A stretch of 46,949 bases of DNA, taken from NCBI GenBank assembly GCA_038239365.1, contig JBBSEU010000009.1:1-46949 (forward strand). The letters run 5' to 3'. The translations under genes and the position numbers were made by a program. This DNA is from JBBRMW01 sp038239365. Its GTDB lineage: Bacteria > Chloroflexota > Anaerolineae > Aggregatilineales > UBA2796. The notes under the pieces were generated by a model that had not been told where the DNA came from, ran no database searches, and saw nothing but the letters and a program-made list of their open reading frames with translations. Shown in pieces: positions 39,271 through 46,949 of this stretch. How positions within the stretch are numbered: position 1 is the first letter of the stretch; the number at the start of each line of letters is the position of its first letter.

Positions 39271-40260
39271 TTAATACTCACCACGCGCCAGTTTGCGCGC
39301 CTCTCGAATGATGTCCGGCACTTGCGGCACGGCGCGCGTTTCCAGATCGCGGTTATACGGGATCGGAATGTCCAGCCCGGCCAAACGGCGGATCGGGGCT
39401 TCCAGGTAGTTAAAGGCTTCACTCGAAGCGATCCGGGCGATCACTTCCCCACCAAAGCCGCCCGTTTCGCACGCCTCATGCACAACGAGCGCGCGCCCTG
39501 TTTTTATGACCGATTCAATAATTGGCGCATCATCCAGCGGTTTGAGCGTGCGCGGATCAACAATTTCAAGTTCGATACCCTCTTTAGCCAGTTCGTTGGC
39601 GGCTTCAACGGCGCGACTGACCATGACCGATGTTGCCACAACCGTTACGTGTTTACCCTGTCGGACGACGTTCGTCTTGCCAATCGGGATACGATATGGG
39701 TCTTCGGGCACTTCACCTTTGACCTTGTAGAGCAGTTTATGTTCTACGAAAATGACCGGGTTGTTATCGTCAATCGCGGCCAACAGCAAGCCTTTGGCGT
39801 CGTAGGGACTGCTCGGCATCACGACTTTGAGGCCAGGAATATGGACGAACCAGTTTTCCAGGCTTTCGCTGTGCTGCGCCGCCGCGCCTGTACCTGATCC
39901 GCCGGGCATTCGCATGACCATCGGGACGCTGGCCTTGCCACCGAACATGAAACGCACTTTGGCGGCTTGCAATACCAACTGCTCCATGCTCAGCGTGATA
40001 AAATCCATGAACTGAATCTCACCGACGGGACGCATCCCGGTCAGTGCAGCACCCAAACATATGCCCGCAATCCCCGCCTCGGAGATGGGCGAATCGATCA
40101 CGCGCGACTCGCCAAACTCATCCAGCAACCCGGCTGTGACACCGAACGCACCGCCATAAACTGCAATATCTTCACCCAAAATAAACACACATGGATCGAC
40201 TTGCATAGCCTGTCGCAAGCCTTCGCGGAGTGCTTCCGCGTAGGTCAATTCACGGGGCAT
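39271..40260 (-). CDS. 2-oxoacid dehydrogenase E1 component, beta subunit (pyruvate or acetoin type)
   Basis: A 329-residue transketolase-like subunit from the ATG at 40260. Diagnostic stretches are LGEDIAVYGGAFGVT, VIDSPISEAGIAG and GGSGTGAAAQHSES, as in PdhB and AcoB. It forms the second half of the thiamine-diphosphate active site with the alpha subunit. The gene overlaps the alpha gene by 11 bases and is followed three bases later by the E2 gene, so the three are a single transcript. Which oxoacid is used cannot be decided; branched-chain, pyruvate and acetoin enzymes are close relatives. Confidence 0.93.
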   Translation of the reverse strand: MPRELTYAEALREGLRQAMQVDPCVFILGEDIAVYGGAFGVTAGLLDEFGESRVIDSPISEAGIAGICLGAALTGMRPVGEIQFMDFITLSMEQLVLQAAKVRFMFGGKASVPMVMRMPGGSGTGAAAQHSESLENWFVHIPGLKVVMPSSPYDAKGLLLAAIDDNNPVIFVEHKLLYKVKGEVPEDPYRIPIGKTNVVRQGKHVTVVATSVMVSRAVEAANELAKEGIELEIVDPRTLKPLDDAPIIESVIKTGRALVVHEACETGGFGGEVIARIASSEAFNYLEAPIRRLAGLDIPIPYNRDLETRAVPQVPDIIREARKLARGEY

Positions 40261-41266
40261 AGACACCCTCCAAAATGGTCGCCGGATCGGGCATGGGGCT
40301 GGCCTCCGCAAACTCGACGGCTTTATCAATCGTTTTCATGGCTTCATCACGCATGGCAGCGGCTTCTTCGTCGCTGATCACTTTTGCGGTTGTCAATAAA
40401 GTGGCGAAGCGGTTGATCGGATCGCGGTTGTCCATCCAATCGTTCACTTCGTCGCGGGTACGATATGCCTGACGATCACTGCGCGAATGACCCTTATAAC
40501 GATAAGTACGCGACTCGACCAGCGTTGGGCCGTCGCCATGCCGGGCACGCGCCGCCGCTTCACTGGCTGCCAGATACACGGCCAGCACATCCTGACCGTC
40601 AACAGTCACGCCGGGGATACCATAAGAGGCGGCGCGGGTGCTGATCTTTTCGATATTAAATGATTTCTCAATCGAAGTAGACATGGCGTAACCATTATTT
40701 TCGCACAGATAGATCACGGGCAAATCCCAGATAGACGCCATGTTCAGCGACTCATGAAAGGCACCCTCGTTGGCCGCGCCATCACCAAAAATCACGAGAC
40801 AGACCTGATCAGTCTTTCGCATTTTGATGCTCATACCGACGCCTGCCGCAATCGGTACACCCCCGGCCACAATCCCGTTAGCACCCAGGTTATTGGCGTC
40901 CACATCGGCGATGTGCATACTGCCACCGCGCCCGCGACAGTAACCCGTCTCTTTGCCCAGAAACTCGGCCATCATCCGGTCTGGATCGCTGCCCCAGGCC
41001 AGGCAGTGCCCATGCCCGCGATGCGTATTGAGCAGGTAATCGCCCTTTTGCATGGCACTGCTGGCACCCACTGCTGTGCCTTCCTGACCAATCGACAGGT
41101 GCATTGTGCCGTAGGTTTTGCCAAGCCCATAGAGTTGTTCGGCGCGCTCCTCGAAGACGCGAATCGTGTGCATCGTTCGCAGCCACTTTTTGAGCGTTTC
41201 GGGTCCAAGCGACTCGATCACGGCATGATAATTCTGAATCGTTTCGGGCGAGATTTGTACAGCCAT
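40250..41266 (-). CDS. 2-oxoacid dehydrogenase E1 component, alpha subunit (pyruvate or acetoin type)
   Basis: A 338-residue thiamine-diphosphate subunit. The cofactor motif GDGAANEGAFHESLNMA runs to ENNGYAMS, and the phosphorylation-type loop RYKGHSRSDRQAYR is present. HRGHGH and RGRGGSMHIAD are the usual substrate-side motifs of PdhA/AcoA. Heterotetramer formation with the beta subunit encoded next is expected. The gene is preceded by the divergent-looking but same-strand gpsA stop 17 bases upstream, so it may be cotranscribed with gpsA or have its own promoter. Confidence 0.93.
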   Translation of the reverse strand: MAVQISPETIQNYHAVIESLGPETLKKWLRTMHTIRVFEERAEQLYGLGKTYGTMHLSIGQEGTAVGASSAMQKGDYLLNTHRGHGHCLAWGSDPDRMMAEFLGKETGYCRGRGGSMHIADVDANNLGANGIVAGGVPIAAGVGMSIKMRKTDQVCLVIFGDGAANEGAFHESLNMASIWDLPVIYLCENNGYAMSTSIEKSFNIEKISTRAASYGIPGVTVDGQDVLAVYLAASEAAARARHGDGPTLVESRTYRYKGHSRSDRQAYRTRDEVNDWMDNRDPINRFATLLTTAKVISDEEAAAMRDEAMKTIDKAVEFAEASPMPDPATILEGVYAP

Positions 41267-41283
41267 AAGGTTCCTGATTATTG

Positions 41284-42378
41284 CTATTTGGCAGATGTAT
41301 TCACAGGTTCGGGCGGGTTGAAGGGTAAGCCCGCAAAAAAGCTGTTGAAGTCGAATTGAACCGGTTCGTTACGCGTCACGATCTGATACAGGCGGCGCAG
41401 CAGCGGCATCGACTCCGGCTCAAGTTTACCCTGTGCGATCATTTTTTCGATGGCAGGCGCAATTGCTACGACCGCATCGACGCCTTCTATCGTTTCGCCG
41501 GGCATTTCTTCGACGGCGGCGCTAAAGGACAATCCCATACCCAATAGTCGCCCCATCCTAGAATTGCGCCCGCCCTGAGTGGTTACATACAGATCGCCTG
41601 CGCCCGGCAAACTGAACACGGTTTCGATTCCACCGCCCATTAATCGGACGAGTCGCGCTGTTTCTGATAACCCTTGCGCGAAGATCGCCGCCGCGTAATT
41701 GTGCATTTTTGCCCCGGCAATATCTTCCCCGCTGGCTTCCAATACACCCGCCGCCAAGCCAACCGCCAGTGCATACGGATTCTTGAGCGCGACGCACACT
41801 TCAACGCCGATCAGGTCTGTAGAAGTCCAGATATGGTAATAATTCGTGGCGAACAGGCCGCGCAATCCCGGCAAAATATGAGCATCGCGTGAAGTGAAAA
41901 TGACGCTGGTCTCGCGCCGTGCCGCCAGTTCTCCGGCGATAGAGGGGCCGCCAATCGCCGCGTAATGCACCTGATCACGGATCGAGTCGGGCAGATCGGC
42001 GGCCAACACATCGGGCAGGATACGCAATTCGCCCGTTGATGTGCTTTCCATACCCTTCGTTACGATGATTATAATCTGACCAGCGCGCAAATGTGGTGCA
42101 ATCGCTTTGGCTGCCCAGTGAACGCCATTCGAGTTGACCCCTAACCCGATCACGTCGGCATCGCGCATCGCGTCGGCGATCTCTGTATGAAAGTAGGGTT
42201 TAATATTGGGGTGAATGGAGCGGCGCAAACGCGGATGGATGCCTTTGCTGCGGCAGCTCTCGATAATCGCATCATCCAGATGAGTGCCGACCAACCGTAC
42301 CTCATGGCCGTTATCGGCAGCCGGAAAGGTCAGCGCCGTACCCATCACTCCTGCGCCAACAATTGTAATGACCGCCAT
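41284..42378 (-). CDS. gpsA: NAD(P)-dependent glycerol-3-phosphate dehydrogenase
   Basis: A 364-residue enzyme that reduces dihydroxyacetone phosphate to glycerol 3-phosphate for membrane lipid synthesis. The N-terminal dinucleotide loop is GAGVMGTAL (8-16), the catalytic Lys lies in ALKNPYALAVG, and the C-terminal domain has GAGDLYVT and GGRNSRMGRLLG, both GpsA hallmarks. The length is slightly above the usual 330-340. It starts the minus-strand block that runs into the E1/E2 genes, so lipid and central carbon genes may share a transcript. Confidence 0.9.
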   Translation of the reverse strand: MAVITIVGAGVMGTALTFPAADNGHEVRLVGTHLDDAIIESCRSKGIHPRLRRSIHPNIKPYFHTEIADAMRDADVIGLGVNSNGVHWAAKAIAPHLRAGQIIIIVTKGMESTSTGELRILPDVLAADLPDSIRDQVHYAAIGGPSIAGELAARRETSVIFTSRDAHILPGLRGLFATNYYHIWTSTDLIGVEVCVALKNPYALAVGLAAGVLEASGEDIAGAKMHNYAAAIFAQGLSETARLVRLMGGGIETVFSLPGAGDLYVTTQGGRNSRMGRLLGMGLSFSAAVEEMPGETIEGVDAVVAIAPAIEKMIAQGKLEPESMPLLRRLYQIVTRNEPVQFDFNSFFAGLPFNPPEPVNTSAK

Positions 42379-42414
42379 GTTGCACCGCCTTTTAAGAATC
42401 GCACTTTACAAATA

Positions 42415-42426
42415 TCACAAATGTGA
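42415..42426. promoter_or_regulatory. Short palindrome upstream of gpsA, possible operator
   Basis: TCACAAATGTGA is a perfect inverted repeat (five bases, AA, five bases) 37 bases before the gpsA start in an AT-rich stretch. It could be a regulator site. One site alone is weak evidence. Confidence 0.25.
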
Positions 42427-42576
42427 ATTGATTGCACATTTTACAACTCAGGTGTCATTTTATGTGAGGCTGAAAGAGTTGTCAAGCGATGTGGAAACCG
42501 TTTACTATGACGAACCGACGCTGATCATAGTCGTTTGGTCAGGCAAGCGCACGACAAACCACACCGCCTTATGCGC

Positions 42577-42582
42577 TATAAT
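42577..42582 (+). promoter_or_regulatory. Consensus -10 box upstream of the LCP gene
   Basis: TATAAT matches the -10 consensus fully and lies 39 bases before the ATG at 42621. No good -35 box is found 16-18 bases upstream, so an activator may be needed or the match is chance. Confidence 0.35.
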
Positions 42583-42620
42583 GCCGCCCCGGTATTGGTA
42601 ACGGCGGAGTGTTGTTGATA

Positions 42621-44213
42621 ATGCGTATTCCTCCCTGGTTTTTGATGATCCTGGTGATGATTGGCGTCGTCGTTACGGCAGCGGCGGCAGTCTTCACTTA
42701 CGTGAATGTGCGGCAGTTTACAGCGGAAGTGCCGGTGGCATTGCCCACCCTTCCGAATTTTGGAAGCAGCGTGCGCCCAACCGCTGTACCGTTGATCGAA
42801 CCGACACAGACAGTATCAACACTTTCAAGCAGCCTCGTTGCGACACAGCCTGCCGTCGCGGCGGCCTCTGGCATACAACCTAGCGCCAGCCCGGTAGTTG
42901 CGCCGCTTGACTCACCGACTCGAATCACGATCCTGCTGTTGGGAATCGATCAGCGCAAAGGCGAAAAAGGATCATTCCGCACGGATACGATGATGGTCCT
43001 CTCCGTCGATCCGGCGCGCAAAACGGCGGCCATGCTCTCCGTGCCGCGCGATATTTATATCCAGATTCCAGGATATACCCCCAATCGGATCAACACTGCC
43101 TATGATGTTGGCGAGCAGGTCTCGTTTCCGGGTGGTGGGGGAATGCTCTCCGCGAAAACAGTCCAGCGGTTGCTAGGCATCCCGATTCAACATTATGTGT
43201 TGATCAATTTTGAGGTATTCAGTGCTGTCATTGATGCAATTGGCCCGATTCGCGTTTGCCCCGATAAAGCGATCCACGACGATAAATATCCCGATGGCAG
43301 CTATGGCTATATCACGGTTGATTTTCAACCCGGCTGTCAGGATTTGGACGCGACTAAGCTACTGCAATACGCACGTGTGCGGCACAACGCGGGCGATGAT
43401 TTTGGACGGGCGCAGCGTCAGCAGGAAGTGATCAAAGCAGTACGCGATAAAATCCTGAGTCTGGGCGGCGTCTCGGCTTTGTTCACGAAGGCGGGCACGA
43501 TCTGGGAAGCCGTGCGATCCAGCGTCAAAACGGACATGAGTTTTGAGCAAATGCTGCAACTCGGCCAATTTGCACAGAGCATCCCCAAAGAAAACATCAA
43601 ATCGGATGTACTGACGGATCGCGGCGGCTACTTGATCCCAAGCAAGACGAACGATGGCGAAGACGTTTTTACACCTGTCTACGAGAAAATTCACGATTTG
43701 ATCGAGCAGTTGTTCGATGCTGCACCCACCAACAATGCGGCTACGATCCAGCCTGTCGCCGCTACAATTGCACCTGTAACGATGGTTCAGCCGACAGCCG
43801 CCGTGCAACCTCCGACTGCTGCTGTACAGATCGGGGCGGCAACGTCCACGATTCAAGCTGTCGTACAGCCGACTACCCAACCCACGCCAAGTGACGCGCC
43901 GCCTGATCTTAAATCGGCGGTGGTGCAAGTCTCGAACGGGGCAGGCGTAGATGGATTGGGCAAGCAAACCGTCGACAAACTGCGCGGTCTGGGCTTCAAT
44001 GTGCTAGACCCAAAAAATGCGGATTTACCGGGTGGTTATGCCCGCACGGTAATCAAGGTTTATACGGGCAAGACCCAGATCGCGCGGGCACTCGCTAACG
44101 CACTTGGACTGGATGGCAGCGTAATCGCCATTGGTGACGCCAAAACTGATAACCTGCCCAATGTTGATATTCAGGTGATCGTCGGGAAAGACCTTGCGCC
44201 GCCCGCCAAATAA
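42621..44213 (+). CDS. LytR-CpsA-Psr (LCP) family protein with LytR C-terminal domain
   Basis: A 530-residue membrane-anchored protein from the ATG at 42621. One N-terminal helix (about residues 4-25) is followed by a Pro/Ser/Thr-rich stalk. The LCP domain (about 100-350) contains LLGIDQR, FRTDTMMVLSVD, LSVPRDIYI and the Arg-rich ARVRHNAGDDFGRAQRQQ that binds polyprenyl phosphate. A second linker leads to a LytR_C domain (about 430-530). LCP enzymes attach glycopolymers from lipid carriers to the cell wall or to other acceptors. Here they suggest a surface polymer in this lineage. GGAG lies 11 bases upstream; a GTG at 42609 is an alternative start. Confidence 0.9.
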   Translation: MRIPPWFLMILVMIGVVVTAAAAVFTYVNVRQFTAEVPVALPTLPNFGSSVRPTAVPLIEPTQTVSTLSSSLVATQPAVAAASGIQPSASPVVAPLDSPTRITILLLGIDQRKGEKGSFRTDTMMVLSVDPARKTAAMLSVPRDIYIQIPGYTPNRINTAYDVGEQVSFPGGGGMLSAKTVQRLLGIPIQHYVLINFEVFSAVIDAIGPIRVCPDKAIHDDKYPDGSYGYITVDFQPGCQDLDATKLLQYARVRHNAGDDFGRAQRQQEVIKAVRDKILSLGGVSALFTKAGTIWEAVRSSVKTDMSFEQMLQLGQFAQSIPKENIKSDVLTDRGGYLIPSKTNDGEDVFTPVYEKIHDLIEQLFDAAPTNNAATIQPVAATIAPVTMVQPTAAVQPPTAAVQIGAATSTIQAVVQPTTQPTPSDAPPDLKSAVVQVSNGAGVDGLGKQTVDKLRGLGFNVLDPKNADLPGGYARTVIKVYTGKTQIARALANALGLDGSVIAIGDAKTDNLPNVDIQVIVGKDLAPPAK

Positions 44214-44251
44214 CGCGCTACACTTTTACGTGAGGTTGAGCGATTGGAAAC

Positions 44252-44734
44252 ATGGATCATTTATACACGCCCTGGCGCATGACCTACTTGCAGAAAGACG
44301 CCGGAAAACGAATGGACTGCGTATTTTGCACCAAAGCTGCCACAACGGATGATCGCGCTGAACACATGGTTGCGCGCAGCGAATACGTTTTCGTGACGCT
44401 GAATCTATACCCCTACAACAACGGACACCTGATGATCGTCCCGTATGCTCATGTCCCATCGCCGGAACAGCTTCCGCCTGAAGCACTCACCGATCTGATG
44501 CTGACCACGAATCGGGCATTAGCGGCACTCCGTCAGGTCTACAATCCGCAGGCATTCAACGTCGGCGCGAATCTGGGTGCGGCGGCGGGCGCAGGGATTG
44601 CCGACCACTTTCATCTGCATATCGTCCCACGCTGGGGCGGCGATACCAACTACATGACCATTACCGCCAATACGCGCGTGATCCCGGATTTGCTGGACGA
44701 TACATGGCGCAAGCTGCGGGATGCCTGGAAATAA
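44252..44734 (+). CDS. HIT-family nucleotide hydrolase or phosphorylase
   Basis: A 160-residue protein with the histidine triad HFHLH (119-123). The N-terminal Cys pair (CVFC, 23-26) and the phrase NLYPYNNGHLMIVPYAH match the Ap4A-phosphorylase-like branch of HIT proteins. Such enzymes break dinucleoside polyphosphates or nucleotide adducts. A GAGGTTGAG site lies before the ATG. It follows the LCP gene by 38 bases and may be cotranscribed, without an obvious functional link. Confidence 0.92.
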   Translation: MDHLYTPWRMTYLQKDAGKRMDCVFCTKAATTDDRAEHMVARSEYVFVTLNLYPYNNGHLMIVPYAHVPSPEQLPPEALTDLMLTTNRALAALRQVYNPQAFNVGANLGAAAGAGIADHFHLHIVPRWGGDTNYMTITANTRVIPDLLDDTWRKLRDAWK

Positions 44735-44750
44735 GCGTGATTAATACAAC

Positions 44751-45467
44751 TCATAGCGGGTTTTTGGCGGGTGTACCGGGTTTACGGGGGTAATGTACCG
44801 GAGTCACGGCCACTTTTTCAAGCACGACCAGATAATGTAGCTCCGCGACATGCGGCAATTCGACCTTCACCAGGCTATCAAGTCGCCCGCCAAGCAGTCG
44901 CAAGGCACGTTCGGCAGCGTGTACTTCGGCGGCGGCAGTCTCACCCTTGAGCGCCACACATCGCCCGCCAATTTTGCACAGTGGCAGCAGGTATTCGGCC
45001 AAAATTGGCATTCGAGCAACGGCACGCGCCAGCACCACATCGTATTGTTCACGGTGAGCAGGCAGTTGCCCGGCTTCTTCGGCGCGCAAATTGAGTGTGT
45101 TCACATTGGTAAGCCCCAGTGCATCGATCACCCGCTGCAAAAATGCTGTTTTTTTGCCAGTGGCTTCAAGCAGCGTCATGTGCAGCGTTGGGCAGACAAT
45201 CCGCAAGGGCAGGCCAGGAAAACCTGCACCCGTTCCCACATCAATCGCGTGCGCGTCGGGTGGGAACTGCACAGCGCGCAGCACCGATAGCGAATCGAGA
45301 AAGTGACGCATCTCAATCGCCAGCGGTTCGGTAATGGCGGTCAGATTGATGCGTTCGTTCCACTCCACAAGTAGCTGCGTATATTGTTCAAAAGCACGCT
45401 GCTGATCGGCGCTCAATTCGAGACCAAAGAGTTCACGGGTTGTTTGAATCAGTTCGAGTAGCGGCAT
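44751..45467 (-). CDS. rsmG: 16S rRNA (guanine-527-N7)-methyltransferase
   Basis: A 238-residue SAM-dependent methyltransferase that modifies G527 in the decoding region of 16S rRNA; loss gives low-level streptomycin resistance in many bacteria. The family start YTQLLVEWNERINLTAIT, the SAM loop VGTGAGFPG (77-85) and the RAVARMP segment are clear. The last 20 residues (YPRKPGTPAKNPL is included) extend slightly beyond the usual end. It converges on the HIT gene 16 bases away and follows the TPR gene by nine bases in the same direction. Confidence 0.95.
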   Translation of the reverse strand: MPLLELIQTTRELFGLELSADQQRAFEQYTQLLVEWNERINLTAITEPLAIEMRHFLDSLSVLRAVQFPPDAHAIDVGTGAGFPGLPLRIVCPTLHMTLLEATGKKTAFLQRVIDALGLTNVNTLNLRAEEAGQLPAHREQYDVVLARAVARMPILAEYLLPLCKIGGRCVALKGETAAAEVHAAERALRLLGGRLDSLVKVELPHVAELHYLVVLEKVAVTPVHYPRKPGTPAKNPL

Positions 45468-45476
45468 AAGTGGCGA

Positions 45477-46781
45477 TTAATACTCGTCCGAAATTGCGTG
45501 CAGAACCCGCGCAATAGGCGGCGCATTCCTGAAAATATCACGCAGTTCGCGGTCCTCAATCGACAGGGCGATGCTGTTCAACATATCCGCTGCAATCGTT
45601 TGATGCACAGCGGCCAATGCGGGCTGCTCCTCTGCCAGCATTTCGGCGAGCGCGGCGTGCGTTTGCCAGATCATCGTTTTATCGCCGGTCTGTTGGGCAA
45701 GCATGAAGCCATCCTGAAAATAATGCTGCGCCGCTATGGAGTCGCCATCCGATTTGGCACAATAACCCAGAATCAACGAGGCGCGCAGCATATGTCGCTC
45801 CGAACCGAGTTTGCGGCCTTCATCAAGCAGTTGCAGTGCCAGCGTTCGCGCCTCAGCCACTTCGCCCGTATGATACAAGGCGTCAGCCAGACTGGTAATG
45901 ACCTGAAGCATATTATCTTTGTCGCCGCGTTGAGCTGCCACTATCAACGCCTGTCGAAGCTGAACCAGCCCTTCTTCTGCTCGCCCTACCGCCACCAAAT
46001 CAACTCCCAGATTTCGGATCAGGTCACTATCCAGCGGGCCGGGGTGAATACTGCGCGCTTTTTCGTGATAAAAGAGCGCCTTCTCCATCGCATAGGTCTG
46101 CTGATAATACTCGCCCAGGTTGTTATACGCGATCCAGACGTGCGCCAAATCACTAACACTTTCGCATAAATGGGCTGCCCGGAGCGTGGTTTGAATCGCG
46201 CCCAGCAAACGGCCTGTCAGATAATGGACGATTCCAATGGAGATGAGCGTCAGAATTTGACCATCCATATCACGCAATCGCTCATAGGTTGCCAACGCTT
46301 GCTTCAGCAGCACCAAGCCCGCTTCTGAATCGCCACGTTCCCAGAGTATATCAGCGCGAAAGCGACTGGCCGTCGCCAATCCGCGTGCATAACCATTGAT
46401 GGTGGCAGCCTGATTCGCCTCATCGATCAATTCCAGTGCCCGATCCAGTTCGCCTTTGCGATCCCACATGCGTGCCTGAGATAGCAGTGCATCGACGCGG
46501 CCATTGGCACGCCGCGTATCGATCAGCCATCTGTCGGCTGTTTCCATACCAGTGTCATACTCAACCGCATCTTCCTGCGCCGCGACAAGAACACGATAGG
46601 CTTCATCCAATTCCGTGTCGGTCAGGCGTTCTTTGACGGCAATTAGTTGTTCGCAAAGTATGATCGATTGAGCGTATTGTGCGGCACGATACGCCGCCTT
46701 TGCCATCTTCAACGACTCGGCAGGTGTGTTTTGGGATGAGTGTGAACCAACACCAATGTCTGATGTCATAGCTTCAACCAT
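45477..46781 (-). CDS. TPR-repeat protein, 434 residues
   Basis: A soluble all-helical protein with about eight TPR-like helix pairs between residues 20 and 400 (for example WDRKGELDRALELIDEANQA, IAYNNLGEYYQQTYAMEKAL and LADALYHTGEVAEARTLA). TPR arrays bind partner proteins; the partner is unknown. No DNA-binding, kinase or cyclase domain is attached. The ATG at 46781 overlaps a TATAAT sequence on the same strand, and a second ATG lies at 46769, so the exact start is uncertain. It is followed after nine bases by rsmG. Confidence 0.75.
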   Translation of the reverse strand: MVEAMTSDIGVGSHSSQNTPAESLKMAKAAYRAAQYAQSIILCEQLIAVKERLTDTELDEAYRVLVAAQEDAVEYDTGMETADRWLIDTRRANGRVDALLSQARMWDRKGELDRALELIDEANQAATINGYARGLATASRFRADILWERGDSEAGLVLLKQALATYERLRDMDGQILTLISIGIVHYLTGRLLGAIQTTLRAAHLCESVSDLAHVWIAYNNLGEYYQQTYAMEKALFYHEKARSIHPGPLDSDLIRNLGVDLVAVGRAEEGLVQLRQALIVAAQRGDKDNMLQVITSLADALYHTGEVAEARTLALQLLDEGRKLGSERHMLRASLILGYCAKSDGDSIAAQHYFQDGFMLAQQTGDKTMIWQTHAALAEMLAEEQPALAAVHQTIAADMLNSIALSIEDRELRDIFRNAPPIARVLHAISDEY

Positions 46782-46810
46782 TATAAAATTGCGGGTTAAG
46801 ATGCGGTTAA

Positions 46811-46836
46811 TGTAATGCGCCCCAAAAACTGGACAC
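46811..46836. repeat. Terminal inverted repeat of an IS3-family element
   Basis: A 26-base end that starts with TG and contains CCCCAAAAACTGGACAC, the characteristic IS3-family terminus. It lies just outside the stop codon of the transposase fragment, so this marks the edge of the element. The other end lies outside the window. Confidence 0.8.
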
Positions 46837-46844
46837 AGAATCGG

Positions 46845-46949
46845 TCAGTTTAGTAAGGGGGCAGCCGCTTTGCCCCAGCGAGCGTCCATTTCAGCAGGCG
46901 TAGCGTAGTCAAGAGCCGAATGGATGCGTAAGCGGTTGTAGTCAACTTC
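46845..46949 (-). mobile_element. IS3-family transposase, C-terminal fragment cut by the window edge
   Basis: The last 34 codons of a transposase ending at TGA (46847-46845). The sequence DYNRLRIHSALDY and then TPAEM is the usual end of the IS3 integrase catalytic domain (rve). The rest runs off the right edge, so intactness cannot be judged. Confidence 0.88.

Noticed and set aside
46776..46783. TATAAT at the start of the TPR gene, considered as a -10 box of a leaderless transcript
   Set aside because: No -35 box is found at a proper distance, and the box overlaps the first codon; evidence is too weak.

Overview
The window reads as a whole contig from a draft genome of a bacterium that is probably Chloroflexota (Anaerolineae-like). 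This rests on gene content only: a MoxR/DUF58/VWA cluster with ABC-2 transporter genes, a CysO-type sulfur carrier cassette, DUF2330, DUF4139 and DUF952 proteins, many PD40/SH3-type secreted proteins, and a moderately high GC content. No rRNA or tRNA is seen, so placement is inference. Both ends lie inside transposase genes of two different insertion sequences (ISAzo13-like at the left, IS3 family at the right), as expected where an assembly breaks on repeats.

Region 1 (about 400-4380, + strand): a promoter and an untranslated RNA with a strong terminator, then a sulfur-carrier cassette: JAMM/M67 peptidase, two-domain rhodanese, CysO/MoaD-like carrier, DUF4395 membrane protein, MoeZ-type E1 with fused rhodanese, and a single-domain rhodanese, closed by a terminator. 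The carrier ends in Gly-Gly-Thr-His, so the peptidase may be needed to expose the diglycine as well as to release the product. Two small genes follow (GNAT protein and unknown).

Region 2 (6131-20227, - strand): a long, tightly spaced gene cluster. In transcription order it has a large secreted/membrane protein, ABC ATPase, ABC-2 permease, a membrane protein with a Gln/Gly/Asn-rich tract, a lipoprotein, DUF2283, MoxR ATPase, DUF58, a GT39-like glycosyltransferase, an orphan HicB-like protein, and a BatA/VWA protein. It looks like one envelope-assembly or envelope-remodelling machine.

Region 3 (20399-23857, - strand): class II aldolase, a response regulator with a degenerate GGDEF domain, a CpaE-like receiver-ATPase fusion, and an unknown 181-residue protein. 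No other Tad pilus genes are present.

Region 4 (24002-36520): VapBC toxin-antitoxin, DUF2330, DUF952, a ClC channel with CBS domains (- strand), dienelactone hydrolase, a BchI-like AAA ATPase, membrane and secreted proteins including one gene split by a -1 frame change, a SpoIIAA-like protein and a DUF4139 protein.

Region 5 (36918-46781): central metabolism and housekeeping: phosphofructokinase; E1 alpha, E1 beta and E2 of a 2-oxoacid dehydrogenase (E2 carries two in-frame palindromic repeats around tandem E3-binding domains; no E3 gene here); GpsA; an LCP-family ligase; a HIT protein; RsmG; and a TPR protein.

Most promising for follow-up: the CysO cassette with a masked carrier tail and an RNA upstream, the region 2 cluster, the repeats inside E2, and the frame change at 33154-33160.
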